Of a DNA stretch of 40,071 nucleotides, positions 1 through 7,096 are shown in pieces. Position 1 is the stretch's first letter. The number at the start of each line of letters is the position of its first letter. Position numbers and translations under genes: made by a program. The stretch spans positions 1-40,071 of the forward strand of contig JBAWZV010000009.1 in assembly GCA_037142875.1 (NCBI GenBank), in the 5' to 3' direction. The notes under the pieces are model-generated. The model was given only the letters and a program-made list of their open reading frames with translations, searched no databases and was not told where the DNA came from. The DNA comes from PALSA-600 sp037142875. Its GTDB lineage: Bacteria; Actinomycetota; Thermoleophilia; Gaiellales; Gaiellaceae.

Positions 1-1
1 G

Positions 2-565
2 AGGGAGTGGTTCGGCGTCGGTGCTGCTGTCCTTGGGCTCGTTTTCCTGTCGGCGTCGCTTGTCGGCGGCACGGACGGGGGGCGTCCCGGCTCGTGGATG
101 GCCGTCTCACTCTGGCTTGCTGTGTCGGGGCTCCTGACGCTTGTCGCGATCGGACCAGCCGCTCCGCTCCTCGCGCCTGGCGCGGGTCTCGGACTTGCCG
201 CCGGACTGATGTACGCGGCGGCAGATGTCGGAACGAAGGCTGCGGTCGGCGGCGGGATGTCGCTGCTTTTCATCGCACCGGTCTGGGCCTGCCACGGACT
301 AGCGTTCACGCTGATCCAGCTGGCGTTCCAGCGGGGTCGGGCCCTTGCGACCGCGGGACTCTCGTCGTTCTGCACGAACGCCTTGCCGATCCTCGGCGGG
401 ATCGTCGTCTACCACGAGCAGGTTCCGGGCGGCACGCTCGGCGCCCTTCGGATCGTCGCCTTCGGCTGTGTCATCGTCGGCGCGGCTGCCGTTGCACGGC
501 GCGAACGCCCCGAGGGGCCAGAGGTCGACGCGCTGGCGCCCAGGCCGCTCCCGGTCGAGGTCTGA
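2..565 (+). CDS. EamA/DMT-family membrane transporter, C-terminal part (5' end outside window)
   Basis: The reading frame is open from the window edge, so the start lies upstream and about 187 C-terminal residues are visible. They are almost entirely hydrophobic, with roughly five membrane segments separated by short loops. The last helices contain an ILGGIVVYHEQ-like segment, which resembles the final EamA repeat of drug/metabolite transporters, where a helix is followed by a short E-containing loop and another helix. The tail after the last helix is charged and cytoplasmic. The substrate cannot be told. An ATG at 98 is internal, because the upstream residues in the same frame are also membrane-like. 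The family call rests on topology and general resemblance. Confidence 0.7.
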   Translation, partial: REWFGVGAAVLGLVFLSASLVGGTDGGRPGSWMAVSLWLAVSGLLTLVAIGPAAPLLAPGAGLGLAAGLMYAAADVGTKAAVGGGMSLLFIAPVWACHGLAFTLIQLAFQRGRALATAGLSSFCTNALPILGGIVVYHEQVPGGTLGALRIVAFGCVIVGAAAVARRERPEGPEVDALAPRPLPVEV

Positions 566-601
566 CCGCTCCAGGGCGACTCTCGCCCGTGCGCCCCCAG
601 C

Positions 602-607
602 TAGATT
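602..607 (+). promoter_or_regulatory. -10-like hexamer before the VanW gene
   Basis: TAGATT lies 10 nt before the chosen TTG start at 618, in the gap after the transporter stop codon. No convincing -35 or Shine-Dalgarno sequence is seen. The spacing is slightly longer than the 6-9 nt typical of this window. Confidence 0.4.
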
Positions 608-617
608 TGGACGTGCT

Positions 618-2438
618 TTGACGGGGCGTGGGCGGACGACGGTCGGGAAGCCCCGCCGGGGAGCACACGCCGCGCACTCGGTTCGACTTCGCCTGCTCGC
701 CACGGCGAGCGGCATCGTCGCCATCGTCATGGGTGTCGGGGTGGCGTTCGCAGGGTCGCCGGGGGAGATCGCGTCGGGGGTCAGGATCGACGGCATCGAT
801 GTCGCAGGGCTGACGCCCGCGCAGGCGCAGGCGAACCTCGAGGCGCGGAGTGCAACGCTCGCCACCGCCCCGGTTACCTTCGTTGCCGCCGGACGCCGCT
901 TCACGATCCGGCCCGTCGAGCTTGGCGTGACCGTCGACTGGGCCGCGGCCGTTGCCTCTGCCAGCAGGGCGGGTGACGGAAACGGCGTCGTGCGCGGGCT
1001 GCGTCGCGTCGGGCTTCGTCTCTTCCCGAAGGACATCACCCCGCTCGTGTCCGCCTACGACGCCGCGGTCGACTACGAGGTCAGCAGGCTCGCGGACACG
1101 ATCGATCGGCCGCACCAGGAGGCTCGCCTCGTCCGCCGGGGCCTGGTGGTCGGCATCGTGCCCGGGAAGAGCGGGCACGTCCTCGATCGAGTCACGGCCT
1201 CACGGGTCATCGTGGCGACCCTCGCGGCCCCGCCGCGCAGCCCCGTCAACCTTCCTGTCAAAACGGACCCGCCCAAGCGGAGCGGCGCGTCGCTTCGCCC
1301 GACGCTGGCGCTCGCCCGGCGGGTCGTCTCCGCTCCCGTCATGCTCGAGCTGGGATCGACGCGGATCGAGCTTGACCAGACGCGCCTTGCTGCGATGCTG
1401 CAGCTTCCCGCCGCCGGAGGTGCGCTCGCACTGGACGGAGCCGCTGCGACGCGGTACTTCGCGGGACTCGGCCGGACGTTGAGCCGCCCGCCCCGCCCAG
1501 CCACCTTCGCCGTTTCAGGCGCCCACGTCCGGATCGTCCCGTCCACCCCTGGGCTTGCACTCGACGTACCGCGCACAGCCACCGCCGTTCTCGCCGCTGC
1601 GGAGCGGCCCCGGGGCCGGATCGCACGGCTCGCCGTCGCAGAGATCGAGGCGGCGCGCACGACCGCGGCGGCGGCAGCGATGGGGATCACCGGGCTCGTC
1701 GGGACCTACGAGACGTTCTACGGTGGCGTTCCGAATCGGATCCACAACGTCGACCTCGTCGCGCGCCTGATCGACAAGCACTTCGTCGCTCCCGGCGCGA
1801 CGTTCTCATTCAACGCGACAACGGGCGAGCGCACCGCGGCGAAAGGGTTCCTCGAGGCGCCGGTCATCATCAGCGGAGAGCTCTCAACCGGCCTCGGCGG
1901 GGGGATCTGCCAGGTGTCGACCACGGTGTTCAACGCGGCGTTCGAGGCGGGCCTGCCGATCACCGCGCGCACGAACCACGCCCTCTACATCTCCCACTAT
2001 CCCCTCGGACGCGATGCGACCGTCAACTACCCCGACACCGACCTGAAGTTTCTCAACGACACCGACCACTGGATCCTCCTGAGGACGTTCGTCGAGTCGT
2101 CCTCGCTCGTTGTCTCCCTCTACGGCACGCCGCAACACCGCCGCGTCGTCACCGAGGCCGCGCCGCTGCGGTTCGTCTCGCCGCCGCCGATCAAGCGTAA
2201 GACGGACCTGGCGCTGAAGCCCGGCGAGCATGTCGTGGATGACCCGGGCGTCCCGGCGGAGGCGACGTCAGTTCACCGACTCGTCTACGACCGCCACGGC
2301 AAGCTCCTCTCGGATGCGACGTGGGTCTCGAACTACGTGGCGTCACCGAAGCTTGTTCGGATCGGCCCGAAGGAGAAGACGAAGGCGGTGACGCCGAAGA
2401 AGGCTGCGGCGCCCGCAGCTACGACGACGCAGCGCTGA
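618..2438 (+). CDS. VanW-family cell-wall protein with peptidoglycan-binding-like and G5-like regions
   Basis: This is probably a membrane-anchored protein of about 606 residues. An Arg-rich N-terminus is followed by one hydrophobic segment (about residues 25-45), then an extracellular part. Residues about 50-340 resemble the repeated PG_binding_4 modules usual in front of VanW, including GVRIDGIDVAGLTPAQA. The VanW domain is near residues 360-505, with the typical GATFSFN, GGGICQVSTT and NYPDTDLKF motifs. A G5-like tail ends near residue 590 before a Lys/Ala-rich end. VanW domains accompany vancomycin-resistance and wall loci, but their biochemical role is unclear. The TTG at 618 is chosen because it keeps the membrane anchor, avoids overlap with the transporter, and has TAGATT upstream; an ATG at 729 would cut into the anchor. 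The 3' end overlaps the convergent thioesterase gene by 20 bp. Confidence 0.85.
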   Translation: MTGRGRTTVGKPRRGAHAAHSVRLRLLATASGIVAIVMGVGVAFAGSPGEIASGVRIDGIDVAGLTPAQAQANLEARSATLATAPVTFVAAGRRFTIRPVELGVTVDWAAAVASASRAGDGNGVVRGLRRVGLRLFPKDITPLVSAYDAAVDYEVSRLADTIDRPHQEARLVRRGLVVGIVPGKSGHVLDRVTASRVIVATLAAPPRSPVNLPVKTDPPKRSGASLRPTLALARRVVSAPVMLELGSTRIELDQTRLAAMLQLPAAGGALALDGAAATRYFAGLGRTLSRPPRPATFAVSGAHVRIVPSTPGLALDVPRTATAVLAAAERPRGRIARLAVAEIEAARTTAAAAAMGITGLVGTYETFYGGVPNRIHNVDLVARLIDKHFVAPGATFSFNATTGERTAAKGFLEAPVIISGELSTGLGGGICQVSTTVFNAAFEAGLPITARTNHALYISHYPLGRDATVNYPDTDLKFLNDTDHWILLRTFVESSSLVVSLYGTPQHRRVVTEAAPLRFVSPPPIKRKTDLALKPGEHVVDDPGVPAEATSVHRLVYDRHGKLLSDATWVSNYVASPKLVRIGPKEKTKAVTPKKAAAPAATTTQR

Positions 2439-2829
2439 TCGCGTCGAGCAGCCAGGCCGGCGTTCGCGTCGGCCGGAGCGTCGCTCCGTCGACCGTGCCA
2501 TGGGCCGTCCAGCCCTCGGCGAGCAGCGTCCCGTCCCGCTCGATCGCGTACTCGAAGCGGAACCGCGCGCCGCGTGCAGCGATGCAGCGGGTGTTGACGA
2601 GGAGCCGGTCGTCGAAGAATGCAGGCTGGATGAACCGACAGTGCGCCTCGAGTACGAGCGACTCGATGCCCTCGTCGCGAAGCCGCTGGTACCCGCCGGC
2701 GAAGCGTTCGAGGAACTCGACGCGGGCGATCTCGAACCAGACGAGGTAGTTCGAGTTGTGCACGACGCCCTGCGCGTCGGTGTCGGCGAAGCGCACCCGC
2801 ACGTGCGCTGTGAAGTCGAACCCGTCCAC
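2419..2829 (-). CDS. YbgC-like acyl-CoA thioesterase (4HBT hotdog fold)
   Basis: This predicts 136 residues, the usual size of a single-hotdog 4-hydroxybenzoyl-CoA/YbgC-type thioesterase that hydrolyses short or medium acyl-CoAs in the cytoplasm. The signature RFADTDAQGVVHNSNYL near the N-terminus matches the family pattern D-T-D-x-x-G-V-V-x-x-x-x-Y, with the catalytic Asp in the first DTD. A helix with WFEIARVEFLERF follows. The GTG at 2829 is chosen because translation then begins just before the first beta strand, and TACGAT lies 7 nt upstream on this strand. An ATG at 2934 would add 35 residues unrelated to the family. The gene stands alone and ends against the VanW gene. The physiological substrate is unknown. 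Confidence 0.88.
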   Translation of the reverse strand: MDGFDFTAHVRVRFADTDAQGVVHNSNYLVWFEIARVEFLERFAGGYQRLRDEGIESLVLEAHCRFIQPAFFDDRLLVNTRCIAARGARFRFEYAIERDGTLLAEGWTAHGTVDGATLRPTRTPAWLLDAISAASS

Positions 2830-2836
2830 GCTGTGG

Positions 2837-2842
2837 ATCGTA
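2837..2842 (-). promoter_or_regulatory. -10-like hexamer for the thioesterase gene
   Basis: On the reverse strand TACGAT ends 7 nt before the GTG at 2829. This implies a leaderless or nearly leaderless transcript and supports that start. Confidence 0.5.
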
Positions 2843-2880
2843 GGCGCGGACGCCGGGTGCGGATCTCTGGAACCAGCTTT

Positions 2881-2909
2881 GAAAACAGAATTGTCCCCTG
2901 AGCAGGGGA
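2881..2909. repeat. REP-like palindromic element
   Basis: GAAAACAGAATTGTCCCC runs into a near-perfect hairpin: TCCCCTG at 2894-2900, a 2-nt spacer, and CAGGGGA at 2903-2909. It resembles the short GAAAACAG...CTGTCCCC repetitive palindromes seen between genes in various bacteria (recall, not searched). Two other places in this window carry a GGGACAG/CTGTCCC core (25656-25701 and 35654-35664). Confidence 0.45.
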
Positions 2910-2924
2910 GAAGCATCGCCACTC

Positions 2925-2948
2925 CACCCGGCACGCGAGCTCCGGGTG
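2925..2948. repeat. 7-bp inverted repeat in the thioesterase/Rpf intergenic region
   Basis: CACCCGG (2925-2931) and CCGGGTG (2942-2948) are perfect inverted copies separated by 10 nt. They sit just before a TACTCT hexamer (2950-2955) that could serve as the -10 of the Rpf-like gene. This could be an operator; there is no further evidence. Confidence 0.3.
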
Positions 2949-3084
2949 CTACTCTGGTGTCCGCTTGGAACCCTGCGTGCCGCTCACAGGCGCGCGGCCC
3001 GAGCCGAGGTAGCCCCTCCGCGCCATTACTCCGGCGCTCTCAAAGACGAGCCGCGACCACAGGCTCGCATTCGTGTCCCCGATC

Positions 3085-3090
3085 AGGAGG
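3085..3090 (+). promoter_or_regulatory. Shine-Dalgarno AGGAGG that decides a CTG start
   Basis: A perfect AGGAGG lies 7 nt before CTG at 3098 (4 nt before ATT at 3095). No ATG, GTG or TTG in this frame lies between here and the signal peptide, so the ribosome site points to a non-standard start codon. Confidence 0.6.
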
Positions 3091-3097
3091 TCTGATT

Positions 3098-3460
3098 CTG
3101 CGTTCTCGTCTGGCCATATCAACCGTAGTTCTTGCGTCGCTCGGCTCCGCCGGCGCCGCCACAGCTCGCACGACCCTTCCCAGCTGGTGGGTGCCGAAGG
3201 CGCTCTGCGTCCACCGCCACGAGTCCCTGGACTGGCATCGCACGACCGACTGGCTCGGCCGTCCCTCGGTCGACCACGGTGGCATGCAGATCGACGTCGG
3301 CACCTGGAGGCACTTTGCGCCGCGTGGGTATCCGCGCAGCCCAGCCGACGCGTCCCCGCGTCAGCAGCTCCGCGTCGCGTACCGCATCTGGCTTGCCAAT
3401 GGTCGACGGTTTGGCGGCAGCCAGTGGTACCACTCGGCTCGGGCCTGCGGCGTGAGCTGA
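3098..3460 (+). CDS. Secreted Rpf-like transglycosylase-fold protein, probable CTG start
   Basis: The mature part resembles the small lysozyme-like domain of resuscitation-promoting factors and related transglycosylases, which cleave peptidoglycan outside the cell. With CTG at 3098 as start the product has 120 residues. Residues 1-23 form a good signal peptide (RSR, a hydrophobic core, then AGAATA). Residue E42 in HRHES sits where the catalytic Glu is expected, HGGMQIDVGTWRHF corresponds to the family's GGLQF...TW segment, and Cys37 and Cys117 could form a disulfide. The upstream frame contains a GTG at 2957 and an ATG at 2756, but these would put 47 or more Arg/Pro-rich residues before the signal peptide. 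ATT at 3095 is the alternative start. The gene converges on dinB. Confidence 0.75.
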   Translation: MRSRLAISTVVLASLGSAGAATARTTLPSWWVPKALCVHRHESLDWHRTTDWLGRPSVDHGGMQIDVGTWRHFAPRGYPRSPADASPRQQLRVAYRIWLANGRRFGGSQWYHSARACGVS

Positions 3461-3477
3461 CGGCCGGCGGCTCCCGA

Positions 3478-4536
3478 TCAGACGAGGGCGAGCTCGAGCT
3501 GGGCGTGATCCTCGAGTCCGGAGACGCCCACGCCGACGAGACGCAGCGGCCCCGGGCGGTCGCGGAGCGCGCGGTCGAGCAGCGAGCAGGCCAGCTCGCC
3601 GATCCGCGTACCGTTGTCGGTACCGGCCCGTAACGAGGTCGAGCGGCTCCGGATTGCGAAGTCCGGGTAGCGCACCTTCGTCGTGACTGTCCGCGCGACC
3701 TGACCGCGCTCGCGCAGCAGGGCCGCCAGGCGATCAGCCATGCGGCGCAGCTCGTCGTGTAGCCGCTCGGGGTCGCCGACGTCCCGCGGGAACGTCTCCT
3801 CGCTCGAGATCGACACTCGCTCGGTCGAGACCTCGAGGTCGCGAGGGTCGATCCCACGCGCACGGTCGCGAACGAGCAGGCCGACCTTGCCGGGGAGTAG
3901 ACGTCGGAGATCCTCGTCGGTGAGCGCCGCGAGATCGCCGATCGTCATGACCTCGGCTGCGCTCAGGTGCTCCTCGGCCCGGGGGCCGATACCAGGCAGC
4001 ACGCGGATCGGAAATGGCGCAAGAAACGACGCCTCCTTGCCGGGACGCACGACGGTGAGCCCGCCCGGTTTCCGCCGATCCGAGGCGACCTTCGCGACGA
4101 CCTTCGAGGTCGCAACCCCGAGCGAGCACGAGAGCCGTGTACGCGCCCGGACGACCGCGCGAACGGCCTCGGCAATGGCTCGGGCATCGTCGAACGCCGG
4201 GGCGATCTCGCCGAGGTCGAGGTAGCCCTCGTCGATACCCGCCTGCTCGACTGTCGGGACAACGTCGCGCACGGTCGACCAGACCTCCCGTGAGTACTCG
4301 CGGTAGAGGGACATGCGAGGGGGCACGAAGACGACCGAGGGGCATCGACGCAGCGCCTCGGCGCACGACATCGCCGACCGGATCCCGAACTCGCGCGCCA
4401 GGTAGTTCGCCGTCGCGACGACGCCACGCCCGTGCGGGTCGCCGCCCACGACGAGCGGCACGTCACGAAGCTCAGGGCTTTCGAGCTCCTCGACTGCGGC
4501 GAAGAATGCGTCCAGGTCGAGGTGAGCGACGATCAC
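3478..4536 (-). CDS. dinB: DNA polymerase IV (Y-family translesion polymerase)
   Basis: At 352 residues this has normal Pol IV length. It copies damaged DNA with low fidelity. The N-terminus carries the first metal-binding aspartates in HLDLDAFFAAVE, and the palm motif IDEGYLDL carries the second acidic pair (most homologues have S-I-D-E-A-Y-L-D). A helix-hairpin-helix follows with LPGIGPRAEEHL, and the little-finger domain begins around residue 240. The extreme C-terminus has no clear QxxLF beta-clamp peptide. The start is GTG, with TACCGT 7 nt upstream. No SOS box is visible upstream, unlike radA. The gene converges with the Rpf-like gene. Confidence 0.95.
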   Translation of the reverse strand: MIVAHLDLDAFFAAVEELESPELRDVPLVVGGDPHGRGVVATANYLAREFGIRSAMSCAEALRRCPSVVFVPPRMSLYREYSREVWSTVRDVVPTVEQAGIDEGYLDLGEIAPAFDDARAIAEAVRAVVRARTRLSCSLGVATSKVVAKVASDRRKPGGLTVVRPGKEASFLAPFPIRVLPGIGPRAEEHLSAAEVMTIGDLAALTDEDLRRLLPGKVGLLVRDRARGIDPRDLEVSTERVSISSEETFPRDVGDPERLHDELRRMADRLAALLRERGQVARTVTTKVRYPDFAIRSRSTSLRAGTDNGTRIGELACSLLDRALRDRPGPLRLVGVGVSGLEDHAQLELALV

Positions 4537-4543
4537 CTCTCTG

Positions 4544-4549
4544 ACGGTA
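4544..4549 (-). promoter_or_regulatory. -10-like hexamer for dinB
   Basis: On the reverse strand TACCGT lies 7 nt before the GTG start at 4536, consistent with a leaderless transcript. Confidence 0.5.
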
Positions 4550-4572
4550 GCCCGCGAGGCGGGCGGCCCCGG

Positions 4573-5070
4573 TTACCCCACGGCCGACGCGATCCGCTCG
4601 GCGAGCGCTTCGGCCTGCTCCACGCTGAGCCCAGCCTCCTCGGCGAGGAGCGCCTTTGCGATGGGGTGTAGCGCCGGGCGCTGCACGTGCACAGCCTCGA
4701 GGTAGCGGCGGGTCGCCTCGGCGATCCGTGCCGGTGACGCACCGGTGCGGGCAAGACGCTCGACGAGGGCGCCAAGGCCGCTGCGCTCCGGCGCCGTCAG
4801 GGTTACGGTGAGTCCCGTGCGGGTCAGCTCGATGTGCTTGAGCCGGTTGTGGAAGACGCCGATCACCGCCGAGCCGACGCCGAGCACGAGCAGCACGATC
4901 GCGAGCGTCACCGAGCGCCGCGACGGGACACCGCCGTCGGGGATCGGCAGCCAGACCTTCCAGACCGCAGCCCACACGAGCGTCGCCGAGAGCGGGAGCA
5001 GCACGACCAGGGCGAGCCGTTCCCCGGCCCACCCGAACACCGCGGCAACGGCGCCCAGGACTGCTCTCAC
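4573..5070 (-). CDS. Two-helix membrane protein of unknown function
   Basis: This 165-residue protein is not recognised. Two hydrophobic helices (about residues 18-38 and 52-72) are joined by a loop containing VWLPIPDGGVPSRR. The soluble C-terminal part from about residue 78 is alpha-helical, rich in Ala/Glu/Arg, and ends with EQAEALAERIASAVG. It probably faces the cytoplasm by the positive-inside rule (RLKH after helix 2). The start is GTG with TAGAGT 7 nt upstream. The gene lies just downstream of, and is codirectional with, nothing obviously related, and it is followed by dinB on the same strand with its own promoter-like hexamer. Confidence 0.75.
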   Translation of the reverse strand: MRAVLGAVAAVFGWAGERLALVVLLPLSATLVWAAVWKVWLPIPDGGVPSRRSVTLAIVLLVLGVGSAVIGVFHNRLKHIELTRTGLTVTLTAPERSGLGALVERLARTGASPARIAEATRRYLEAVHVQRPALHPIAKALLAEEAGLSVEQAEALAERIASAVG

Positions 5071-5077
5071 ATGAGCG

Positions 5078-5083
5078 ACTCTA
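5078..5083 (-). promoter_or_regulatory. -10-like hexamer for the two-helix membrane protein
   Basis: On the reverse strand TAGAGT lies 7 nt before the GTG start at 5070, consistent with a leaderless transcript. Confidence 0.5.
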
Positions 5084-5114
5084 CGCCGTTTTGGCGTCCG
5101 GTCAAGAGCCGGGT

Positions 5115-5142
5115 TTGCAGGTGCTGGCGACTCGCGTATCGT
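5115..5142 (+). promoter_or_regulatory. Promoter with both -35 and -10 boxes
   Basis: TTGCAG (5115-5120) and TATCGT (5137-5142) are separated by 16 nt. A leader of about 25 nt containing GAAAGGGTGG then reaches the ATG at 5175, so this gene appears leadered, unlike most neighbours. Confidence 0.5.
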
Positions 5143-5174
5143 GTGCGCAGACGCCGAAACGAAAGGGTGGCCCC

Positions 5175-5435
5175 ATGGTCAGAAAGACCGTTATCTCCCA
5201 GCTCGCTTCGGTGAGCGAAGGTGCCCTCGCGAAGGTTGCAAGCAGCGGCGCAACCAAGCAGGCACTTCAGGGCGCGATGCATCTCAAGGATCGCGGCGAG
5301 AAGATCATCCACGGCCTCGAGTCCGTCGAGGACAGGCTGCTGGCGATCGAGCAGCGTCTCGAGACGCTCGAGCAGGCGACGAAGCCGAGGCGCACCGTGC
5401 GCCGCGCAGCCACGCCGAAGCCGCCCAAGGCCTGA
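5175..5435 (+). CDS. Small coiled-coil protein of unknown function
   Basis: This 86-residue protein starts at ATG 5175, preceded by the purine-rich GAAAGGGTGG. The N-terminal half is helical (KTVISQLASVSEGALAKVAS), the middle forms a short heptad pattern (LESVEDRLLAIEQRLETLEQ), and the tail is basic with Arg/Lys/Pro (KPRRTVRRAATPKPPKA), which would suit binding to nucleic acid or membrane. No catalytic motif is visible. An in-frame ATG at 5091 would begin before the predicted promoter -10, so it is not used. The gene converges on the lipid kinase gene. Function is unknown. Confidence 0.75.
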   Translation: MVRKTVISQLASVSEGALAKVASSGATKQALQGAMHLKDRGEKIIHGLESVEDRLLAIEQRLETLEQATKPRRTVRRAATPKPPKA

Positions 5436-5441
5436 GCGCAG

Positions 5442-6377
5442 CTAGACCGGAACGCGCAGGCGCAGGGCGGCGGGCACGATCTCGAACCGCGCCGGCGTCG
5501 TGCCGACCTGCTCGCCGTCGAGCTCGATCGGAAGGTTGACCGGTGCGGTGACCGTCACGCTCGCGCTGCGCATGACCTCGACCTTCGGGTGGTCGATGTA
5601 GCGCCCGGAGTAGAGCTTCGGTGAGGTCGTGACGAAGTCGAGCTTGTTGATGTCGCCGATCAGGATCGCGTCGAACAGCCCGTCGTCAGGCTTGGCACCG
5701 GGGGCGAGCTGCATGCCGCCGCCTGCGAAGCGGCCGTTTGCAACGATCACGTCGTGCATCAGCCCGCGACGCTCGACGCCGTCGAGGACGACGGTGACCT
5801 CGGTGTTCTGCCAGCTGACGAACTCGCGGACGAGGGCCGCGTAGAACGTCGCCTTCCCGCCGAGCGCCTTTGACATCTCGTTCGCCCGCTTCGCGACCGC
5901 ACCGCTCATCCCGGCCGACGCGCTGTTGGCGAAGTAGTGCAACCCCTCGTCACCCTCGTGCGTCCGAAATGTCACGCGGCCCAGGTCGACGGTCAGGGTT
6001 GCCCCGTGGAGCGCGACCCGGACAGCGTCCTCGAACTTCGCCGGGATCCCGTAGGTGCGGCCGAAGTCCTGCCCCGTGCCCGCCGGGAGAACGGCAATCT
6101 CGGCGCCGAGATCGGCCACGCCGTTGATGACCTCGTTCAGTGTCCCGTCGCCGCCCACGACGACGAGCAGCGTGTCGTCACCGGCCGCCCGCCGTGCGAG
6201 CTCGGTCAGATGTCCGGGGTGCTCGGAGAGCAGGAGCTCGCCGATGAGGCCCAGCTCGGAGGCACGGCGTTCGAGCTGCGGCCAGCGCCGACCCGTTGAG
6301 CCGTTGCCGCTCGCCGGGTTGACGAGGAAGACGGTCCGGGCGCTAATGCTTGTCGGAGATCGCGACGTCGAGAGCAA
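5442..6377 (-). CDS. Diacylglycerol kinase-like lipid kinase (YegS/DagK family)
   Basis: The protein of about 311 residues phosphorylates a lipid such as diacylglycerol, recycling it into phospholipid synthesis at the membrane. The catalytic domain starts with VFLVNPASGNGSTGRRWPQL and has the nucleotide-binding GGDGTLNEVINGV motif near residue 75, followed by LPAGTGQDFGRTYGIP. The C-terminal beta-rich half contains the usual NGRFAGGGMQLAPGAKPDDG segment. The only usable start is TTG at 6377, giving a 35-nt overlap with the upstream deoD gene on the same strand, so the two are probably cotranscribed. Family members act on different lipids, so the substrate is open. Confidence 0.88.
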   Translation of the reverse strand: MLSTSRSPTSISARTVFLVNPASGNGSTGRRWPQLERRASELGLIGELLLSEHPGHLTELARRAAGDDTLLVVVGGDGTLNEVINGVADLGAEIAVLPAGTGQDFGRTYGIPAKFEDAVRVALHGATLTVDLGRVTFRTHEGDEGLHYFANSASAGMSGAVAKRANEMSKALGGKATFYAALVREFVSWQNTEVTVVLDGVERRGLMHDVIVANGRFAGGGMQLAPGAKPDDGLFDAILIGDINKLDFVTTSPKLYSGRYIDHPKVEVMRSASVTVTAPVNLPIELDGEQVGTTPARFEIVPAALRLRVPV

Positions 6378-7059
6378 GACGCGTCATCCGGTCGACGGAC
6401 GCGCGCAGCTCCTCGTCGGTGATCCGGGTGAACGTGCCCTCGACGACGATGTCGCTGACCGTCAGCAGGCAGGCAGACTGGACGCCGCGGATCGCCGCAA
6501 CGGTGAAGAGCGCAGCGGCCTCCATCTCGACGGCGAGGACGCCGCGCGACGACCAGCGCTCGTACTGACCCTCGTTCGGGTTGTAGAAGAGATCGCTCGA
6601 GACGATCGGCCCGACGTGGAGGTGCTGGTTCGCGTGCTTCGCGATGTGCACGGCCTCGTGCACGAGATTCCACGAGGCGGTCGGACAGTGAGGCTCGCCG
6701 CCGACGAGATGCGTCGCGGTCGAATCGGCCGGAACGGCCGAGATCGCAACGATCAGATCACCGAGCGCGTGGCTCGGCTGGAGCCCGCCGCAGGTGCCGA
6801 CCCGGATCAGCTTCTTGCAGCCGAGCTGGATCAGCTCCTCGAAGACGATCGTCGCACCAGGACAGCCCATGCCCGTTCCCTGAACCGACACCGGCTTGCC
6901 GTTGTAGGTGCCGGTGTAGCCGAGCAGGCCGCGCTCTGCGTTGCGCTGCACGACGTCGTCAAGGTAGGTCTCGGCGATGTACTTGGCCCGGAGCGGGTCG
7001 CCGGGAAGGAGGACGGCCTCGGCGTATTCGCCAGGCTCTGCGCGGACATGGAGGGGCAT
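6343..7059 (-). CDS. deoD: Purine-nucleoside phosphorylase (DeoD type)
   Basis: This 238-residue cytoplasmic enzyme splits purine nucleosides with phosphate to give the free base and (deoxy)ribose-1-phosphate. Family motifs are the phosphate-binding LLPGDPLRAKYIAETYL near the start, GTGMGCPGATI, LIRVGTCGGLQ, and the nucleoside-binding VEMEAAALFTVAA. Length and motifs match hexameric DeoD; uridine phosphorylase is the nearest alternative. The ATG at 7059 is preferred over an upstream start at 7119, because TAGAGT lies 8 nt before it and the extra 20 residues would be non-family. It salvages purines, as hpt does further along. The lipid kinase gene overlaps its end. Confidence 0.9.
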   Translation of the reverse strand: MPLHVRAEPGEYAEAVLLPGDPLRAKYIAETYLDDVVQRNAERGLLGYTGTYNGKPVSVQGTGMGCPGATIVFEELIQLGCKKLIRVGTCGGLQPSHALGDLIVAISAVPADSTATHLVGGEPHCPTASWNLVHEAVHIAKHANQHLHVGPIVSSDLFYNPNEGQYERWSSRGVLAVEMEAAALFTVAAIRGVQSACLLTVSDIVVEGTFTRITDEELRASVDRMTRLALDVAISDKH

Positions 7060-7067
7060 GGCGCAGG

Positions 7068-7073
7068 ACTCTA
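7068..7073 (-). promoter_or_regulatory. -10-like hexamer for deoD
   Basis: On the reverse strand TAGAGT lies 8 nt before the ATG at 7059. This decides against the longer reading starting at 7119, whose start would lie upstream of the promoter. Confidence 0.5.
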
Positions 7074-7096
7074 TCGGGATACGCGAGGATTGCGGA

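Noticed and set aside
2756..3097. N-terminal extension of the Rpf-like protein from ATG 2756 or GTG 2957
   Set aside because: It would overlap the thioesterase gene or its promoter and would place Arg/Pro-rich residues before a good signal peptide that has its own AGGAGG.
3001..3097. c-di-AMP riboswitch before the Rpf-like gene
   Set aside because: The conserved ydaO blocks could not be recognised by eye; kept only as a question about the long leader.
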